From a virus, in the IMG/VR virus record IMGVR_UViG_3300031857_001310, positions 1-24,647 of that record: a DNA stretch of 24,647 nucleotides; one strand, given 5' to 3'. The notes under the pieces are model-generated. The model worked only from the letters and a program-made list of their open reading frames with translations, ran no database searches and was not told where the DNA came from. The position numbers and the translations under genes were made by a program. Below are positions 21,679 through 24,647 of the stretch, piece after piece (position 1 is the stretch's first letter; the number at the start of each line of letters is the position of its first letter).

Positions 21679-22352
21679 TGTGCGACCTTTGCAAAAAAAA
21701 CGGTTTGAACCTTGGCTTTTGATTGACCATGTGCGGGAAACCCGACAATAACCGACCTATCCCGAACGGCGCAAAGCTTGCATGTGGCACAAGATACATT
21801 GTCCCGATAGGTAGCGGGGCACGTAACTACCATTCGACCCTTTGGGGTTTTAGTGTGGGTCGGTGCATCGATTGGTAGCACGGAAACCACGGGACCCACG
21901 TTTAAATCAACCAATTGGTCGGCATGGTCCAATGAATTAGCACTTAAATTGATAATAAAGCCCCAATCATTAGCGGCCTTAATCCATTGGTGATTGGCTT
22001 TATCCGTGGTTTTATGAGTGTAAGTAAACCCACGTTTCCCGATATTGGCATGGACCAATTGACCCAATGCTACGGGGTCGATTGTTTCCCCTTGGCCCAC
22101 AAGGTCCCCAGCGGCATTGTGTCGCCACAATTGACCATTAGGTAAGCTTGCCACGGTATCGCACAAGGTCCCCCAATCGGTCCCACGGTCCCCATTAGTT
22201 ACTTTGCGCCAATGTATCGCCAAGGGTCCCCCCTTTGCATAACATCCGCCCGTATTGAATGGGCACGAACCGGGGCACGTTTCAGCCCCGCTGATTGATA
22301 CCGGGATCGGTCCGGTTTTAACGTTTGCACTCTTTAATGTGATTGAATACAT
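21675..22352 (-). CDS. Cysteine-rich GP88/DUF7227-like protein, possible Fe-S protein
   Basis: 225 residues from ATG 22352, one base after the preceding TGA with a G-rich site (GGGGG) upstream. The N-terminus carries Cys26, Cys30 and Cys37 in CPGSCPF...GGCYA, the C-terminus Cys178, Cys188, Cys191 and Cys194 in TCPA...SCATCKLC. Between them are GQLWRHNAAGD (74-83), FTYTHK (109-114) and NLSANS (135-140). C-P-x-x-C-P...C-Y-A recalls radical-SAM-like phage families such as Gp37/Gp68 (DUF5131). From memory this is the DUF7227/GP88 type found on phages and plasmids. A TIM-barrel Fe-S enzyme is plausible; the substrate is unknown. Confidence 0.65.
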   Translation of the reverse strand: MYSITLKSANVKTGPIPVSISGAETCPGSCPFNTGGCYAKGGPLAIHWRKVTNGDRGTDWGTLCDTVASLPNGQLWRHNAAGDLVGQGETIDPVALGQLVHANIGKRGFTYTHKTTDKANHQWIKAANDWGFIINLSANSLDHADQLVDLNVGPVVSVLPIDAPTHTKTPKGRMVVTCPATYRDNVSCATCKLCAVRDRSVIVGFPAHGQSKAKVQTVFFAKVAQ

Positions 22353-22353
22353 A

Positions 22354-22437
22354 TCAACCCCCAAAAAACATAATTAAGGCCAAGGCCAAGGCCGCAAAGC
22401 CACAAGCCCACACAATCAAAAGGTCGGTTTTATGCAT
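22354..22437 (-). CDS. Very small membrane protein of the accessory module
   Basis: 27 residues, a single membrane helix (MHKTDLLIVWACGFAALALA...). ATG 22437 has GAGGT 6 bases upstream and overlaps the end of the previous gene; the TGA is one base before the next ATG. Conserved spacing on both sides supports it. The low-complexity ggccttggcctt stretch encodes its Ala/Leu core. Function unknown. Confidence 0.5.
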   Translation of the reverse strand: MHKTDLLIVWACGFAALALALIMFFGG

Positions 22438-22750
22438 GGTTGACCTCGGCGGCCTTAATGATTGAAACCCGAACCGCTAACGATGCGTCACCCGTGCTTG
22501 TGTGGGCTTGGACCAATTGACGCGATGCGCCAAGCTTTTCAGCAATAGTGCGCCAATCGGTAACGGTGCGGCCTTTGGTTTCATACACTAAAGCCCCATA
22601 AACCGTGCCATTGATATCACCGGGACCCATAAGCTTTAAATGGGCCTTAAGCTCTTCAGCGCTTTCCGTGAGGGCCTTAATCTCGGCTTGATAGCGGCCT
22701 AATTGGTCAACGATAGTTGATAGGCTTGGGGTTAATTGCATCGTTTTCAT
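22430..22750 (-). CDS. First gene of accessory module, helical protein
   Basis: 106 residues from ATG 22750, chosen because AAAGGAAAACC lies just upstream, nearly identical to the leader of the main leftward operon. The N-terminal half is a coiled coil (STIVDQLGRYQAEIKALTES ... EELKAHL); the C-terminal half is beta/alpha (GTVYGALVYETKGRTVTDWR ... VRVSIIKAAE). From memory, small coiled-coil proteins of this form (Q-L-x-x-I-x-x-L-x-x-x-x-x-x-L-K) are common early phage proteins of unknown function. Confidence 0.65.
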   Translation of the reverse strand: MKTMQLTPSLSTIVDQLGRYQAEIKALTESAEELKAHLKLMGPGDINGTVYGALVYETKGRTVTDWRTIAEKLGASRQLVQAHTSTGDASLAVRVSIIKAAEVNHA

Positions 22751-22770
22751 GTTGGTTTTCCTTTGGTAAT

Positions 22771-22803
22771 GGCTTGAACCGTTCAAACCATGCGTTATTT
22801 TAT
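22771..22803 (-). promoter_or_regulatory. Promoter -10 and operator-like palindrome of accessory module
   Basis: Minus-strand -10 TATAAA at 22803-22798, with no good -35. Just downstream, at the expected start of transcription, lies TTGAAC-C-GTTCAA (22774-22786), extended by outer GG/CC pairs at 22771-22772 and 22788-22789. A protein bound there would block the promoter. Confidence 0.45.
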
Positions 22804-22864
22804 AGTTAATCAACCAAAGTACATTGGTGGAAACCCTAATAAAGAGGGTAAAACATAGATAAAT

Positions 22865-22887
22865 CTTGATTTTATTTATTAATCAAG
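22865..22887. repeat. AT-rich inverted repeat
   Basis: CTTGATT (22865-22871) and AATCAAG (22881-22887), perfect 7-bp arms around nine A/T bases. It lies about 60 bases upstream of the accessory module promoter and could be an activator or repressor site, or a DNA unwinding element. Confidence 0.4.
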
Positions 22888-22912
22888 TATCCCGAAACAA
22901 TAGGGAAAGCCA

Positions 22913-22945
22913 ATCAATGGGGAGAAGGTCGATCAATGGGGTGAA
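22913..22945 (+). repeat. Tandem 14-bp direct repeat, 19-bp period
   Basis: ATCAATGGGGAGAA (22913-22926) and ATCAATGGGGTGAA (22932-22945), 13 of 14 identical. Confidence 0.5.
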
Positions 22946-23131
22946 AACCGGGCAAAAGAAAAGAAAAGAAAAACACCCCGGACCATGGTTATCAGAGGGG
23001 AATCAGTGAGGGGAAGCACAAGGGAAGGGAAGGACTAACCCAAGCCCGAGCAAACCATTGGTAAACCGTAAAACCCTGAAATGATAGGGCTCCCCCCAAA
23101 AGTATTCATAAGCCCCACGGACCATTAATTA

Positions 23132-23145
23132 ACCGACCGGTCGGT
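23132..23145. repeat. Perfect 14-bp palindrome
   Basis: ACCGACCGGTCGGT is its own reverse complement and directly follows a TTAATTAA palindrome (23126-23133 region). A dimeric-protein site is plausible. Confidence 0.45.
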
Positions 23146-23156
23146 CGGGTAACTCA

Positions 23157-23280
23157 CAAGCCCATGCCCCAAGCCATGCCAAGCCCATGCACCGGGTCGA
23201 TCAATGCCCCAAGCCAAGCCCCGAACCGTGCCAAGCCATGCCAATCAATGCCAAGCCCAAGCCATGCCACACCAAGCATG
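23157..23280 (+). repeat. Degenerate AAGCC(C)ATGCC repeat array
   Basis: About ten units of 10-16 bases with the consensus CCAAGCC(C)ATGCC, some diverged to AATCAATGCC or GAACCGTGCC. It ends directly at the parS-like site. The minus strand is open here only because the units read as Gly/Met/Ala/Trp repeats. Could be binding sites for a replication or partition protein. Confidence 0.55.
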
Positions 23281-23294
23281 GTTCCACGTGAAAC
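23281..23294. promoter_or_regulatory. parS-like site
   Basis: GTTCCACGTGAAAC differs at one position from the canonical bacterial chromosomal parS core GTTTCACGTGAAAC, the ParB binding site; GTTCCACG half-sites are also found in natural parS. By a rough count, about 0.004 matches within one substitution would be expected by chance in a window this size. No parA or parB gene is in the window. Confidence 0.6.
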
Positions 23295-23467
23295 CCCCTG
23301 GGGGATATGGAGAAGGGGGTAGGGCTGGAAAGGAGGGTAAAAGAGGGGGGCCCACTCCCCCATTCCCAAATTTTCTATAAAAAGTTTCAGGTCACTCTCC
23401 CCCAAAATTTTTTTATCCAAAACTTCTTCCCTTCCTTCTCTCTCTTACACCCACAGCCCCTAGGTGC

Positions 23468-23497
23468 TTGCCTTTCTTTCCGAGATATAGGTATACT
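23468..23497 (+). promoter_or_regulatory. Rightward promoter before the structured RNA and packaging genes
   Basis: TTGCCT (23468-23473), 18-base spacer, TATACT (23492-23497, 5 of 6). Predicted start near 23504, exactly at the 5' edge of the predicted structured RNA. Confidence 0.5.
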
Positions 23498-23501
23498 GTC
23501 G

Positions 23502-23607
23502 CCAGCATTAACACGCATGGGGATTGAAGAACATGGTGAACCTTAAGCGACCATGAGTTGAATCGGTGGTATCGAATCCACCCGCAGTCCCCAGCCGTGT
23601 TGGATGG
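23502..23607 (+). ncRNA. Predicted three-way-junction structured RNA (leader or small RNA)
   Basis: The outer stem pairs 23508-23515 with 23596-23603 (8 bp, two G-U), then a 2x2 internal loop, then 23518-23526 with 23585-23593 (9 bp, one G-U). Inside are two hairpins: CATGGT (23532-23537) with ACCATG (23550-23555) and GGTGG (23565-23569) with CCACC (23578-23582) around a TATCGAAT loop that recalls a tRNA T-arm. A further CACTC/GAGTG hairpin follows near 23622-23635. No protein frame runs through it. It lies in the 5' leader of the packaging operon. It could be a cis-regulatory leader, a separate small RNA or, read as DNA, part of a packaging site. Confidence 0.5.
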
Positions 23608-23687
23608 TTCATGTGGTTGCCGCACTCTGTTGAGTGTTTGCGCCTCCTCTGGTAATTCCTCCCCAACAACCTATTGAAAGGCATAGT

Positions 23688-24188
23688 ATGTGGTCATTGG
23701 CGCACCCTTTGTATGACATTGATGATATGGTTGAGATGAGTGACTCTATCTATGGAGCGGAGATAGATGGGGTGCTTAGTAGAGATAGGGCGGTGTTTAG
23801 GCATAGACTGACAGTCGCCACCACTGAACAGATATTTAATAAAGGCAGAGAGTTCATTGCTGTACGCAGGGACCTTGAAGACAAGTTACTGGGATTTTGC
23901 TGGTTTGACCGAGGAGGTTATACAACCTACAGCAATGAAGAGATCAGCAACGCCAAGTTCCACCACCTTGATTTGCGGCTACCTGTAAAGACAAGGGTGC
24001 GGATGATTAATGAGATGATTGACCAGCATATACTTTGGGCGCATACTTGGGGTGTGCCTGTTGTTTGCTCTACTTCTATTAGGGGGGAGCATGATGGGTT
24101 TATGAGGATTCACCAAAAGCGTGGGTTCACAGTCAATGGATCTTACGCTTGGATACGAACTGAGAAAGGTATTGCATGTTTGAAATGA
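23688..24188 (+). CDS. GNAT-like acyltransferase upstream of packaging genes
   Basis: 166 residues from ATG 23688, chosen because AAAGG lies 6-8 bases upstream and the longer frame runs into the structured leader. FIAVRRDLEDKLLGFCWFDR (about 64-83) and, after a helix, WGVPVVCSTSIRGEHDGFMR with I-H-Q-K-R-G-F fit the GNAT fold: a core beta strand followed by the beta-alpha segment ending in [KR]-x-G-F. The canonical Q-x-x-G-x-[GA] acyl-CoA loop is not obvious. From memory, close relatives occupy the same position in many uncultured freshwater phages. It may modify a virion or host protein; the substrate is unknown. Confidence 0.6.
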   Translation: MWSLAHPLYDIDDMVEMSDSIYGAEIDGVLSRDRAVFRHRLTVATTEQIFNKGREFIAVRRDLEDKLLGFCWFDRGGYTTYSNEEISNAKFHHLDLRLPVKTRVRMINEMIDQHILWAHTWGVPVVCSTSIRGEHDGFMRIHQKRGFTVNGSYAWIRTEKGIACLK

Positions 24189-24538
24189 GGCCAGAGGGTT
24201 CTAAGGTCACCGAGTTCAAAAAGAACAAAGGTGGTCGACCCAAGTCTATTGTCAACAAAGTCACTGAGTATGGCGCTCACTTTAATAAGCTCAATGAAGA
24301 ACGCCTATCAAAAGGCCTGCCTGCATTGAAGACGGCTATGGATGTCCTGATTGAGGCTATGCAGTCTGATGAGTTGGACATCAAAGAAAAGTCTAGAATC
24401 GCTGAAAAGCTGGCTACCTTTGAAAGTTCAAGGGCACCTATTATCTCGATTGAACACGTTCAGAACATCACCAGAGATGAAGAGGTTGATGCTGATCAGG
24501 CGTTAAATGATTTCATGGAATCCCTCAGAAAGGTGTAA
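24176..24538 (+). CDS. Possible small terminase subunit
   Basis: 120 residues from ATG 24176, preceded by GAAAGG; ATG 24185, in an ATGA overlap with the upstream TGA, is an alternative. It has a basic Gly/Arg/Pro start (FKKNKGGRPKSI), a helical middle (LKTAMDVLIEAMQSDELDIK) and an acidic end. K-K-N-x-G-G-R-P-K followed by helices is typical of phage small terminase or other early packaging proteins, and the position at the start of the late operon fits. There is no decisive motif; it could equally be a hypothetical DNA-binding protein. Confidence 0.45.
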   Translation: MFEMRPEGSKVTEFKKNKGGRPKSIVNKVTEYGAHFNKLNEERLSKGLPALKTAMDVLIEAMQSDELDIKEKSRIAEKLATFESSRAPIISIEHVQNITRDEEVDADQALNDFMESLRKV

Positions 24539-24539
24539 T

Positions 24540-24647
24540 ATGCTGACCAAGTCTAAGACGGAGAAAGCGTTCTCCAAGAATGTGAAGACGGAAGTGAAGG
24601 CGGGTAAGCCACAAGACCAAGCGGTTGCGATTGCTTACCAAATTAAA
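24540..24647 (+). CDS. Start of a small conserved phage protein (partial)
   Basis: 36 residues are visible (MLTKSKTEKAFSKNVKTEVK ... QDQAVAIAYQIK), running off the window end. The pattern F-S-K-N-x-K-x-E-x-x-x-G-K-P-Q-x-Q-A-V-A-I-A-Y is common in short basic proteins next to portal and capsid genes of podoviruses. Function unknown. Confidence 0.6.
   Translation, partial: MLTKSKTEKAFSKNVKTEVKAGKPQDQAVAIAYQIK

Larger units (their letters stand above)
22751..23687. other. Long non-coding control/origin-like region
   Basis: About 940 bases without a credible gene. Contents in order: operator-like palindrome and leftward promoter, an AT-rich hairpin (22865-22887), a direct repeat pair (22913-22945), a 14-bp palindrome (23132-23145), a degenerate repeat array (23157-23280), a parS-like site (23281-23294), purine and pyrimidine runs (about 23300-23450), a rightward promoter and a structured RNA. 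Confidence 0.6.

Noticed and set aside
23154-23420. 88-codon minus-strand reading frame through the repeat array
   Set aside because: Its end is a Gly/Met/Ala/Trp repeat created by the DNA repeat, it would read through the parS-like site, and it has no ribosome site or neighbouring gene.
23518-23593. tRNA gene suggested by the GGGGATT/AGTCCCC stem and a T-arm-like TATCGAAT loop
   Set aside because: The T-arm-like loop has 8 bases, does not abut the acceptor strand, and the inner hairpin has a 6-bp stem with a 12-base loop and no anticodon arm geometry; no D-arm is present.
23508-23603. Hammerhead or other self-cleaving ribozyme in the three-way junction
   Set aside because: The junction lacks the CTGATGA and GAAA core sequences of a hammerhead.

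Overview
The window is part of a tailed-phage genome, most likely a short-tailed (podovirus-like) phage of a freshwater betaproteobacterium such as a Burkholderiales host. The host guess rests on family resemblance recalled from memory (the DUF1376-type replication protein, the 151-aa protein that opens with MRKRTKRK, and the YbcO-like nuclease are typical of such phages) and not on a search. Genes are tightly packed, with many ATGA start/stop overlaps. No integrase, CI-type repressor, tRNA gene or insertion sequence is visible.

Layout. (1) 1-11605, rightward late genes: the end of a TPR-like protein, a large structural protein, a tail fibre with collagen-like and Ig-like parts, a run of low-complexity probable internal virion/ejection proteins including a lytic transglycosylase, then membrane proteins, a three-TM holin and a GH24 endolysin. 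(2) 11595-14775, a leftward operon of about 14 small genes including an ERF-type annealing protein, an SSB-like protein with a DDDVPF tip and a winged-helix protein. It meets the endolysin gene tail to tail with an 11-bp overlap. (3) 14776-14912, a divergent control region with two promoters and an inverted pair of 8-bp half-sites. (4) 14913-20913, a rightward early operon: Cro-like regulator, many small genes, DUF1376 replication protein, RuvC-like resolvase, MazG-like protein, YbcO-like HNH protein and a DUF5856-like helical protein. (5) 20914-21331, non-coding, with five iteron-like palindromic repeats and a leftward terminator. (6) 21332-22750, a second leftward module of five genes around a cysteine-rich GP88/DUF7227-like protein, with its own promoter/operator and terminator. 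(7) 22751-23687, a long non-coding region with direct repeats, palindromes, a degenerate repeat array, a parS-like site, and a promoter followed by a predicted three-way-junction RNA. (8) 23688-24647, the start of the packaging/structural module: GNAT-like protein, possible small terminase, and a partial small protein.

Most notable: the second leftward module and its flanks are almost free of CTG/CAG trinucleotides (7 counted by eye in about 1.86 kb, against 18 in 300 bp of the neighbouring operon), so it looks foreign to the rest of the genome. Its upstream region carries GTTCCACGTGAAAC, the core of a bacterial chromosomal parS site, directly abutting a repeat array. About 200 bp further on lies a 17-bp-stem three-way-junction element whose predicted transcription start coincides with its 5' edge. 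Together these make 20.9-23.7 kb the best candidate for undescribed biology here. Several genes shorter than 60 codons were found by reading the sequence directly (11595-11851, 15503-15601, 16972-17222, 21332-21499, 22354-22437).
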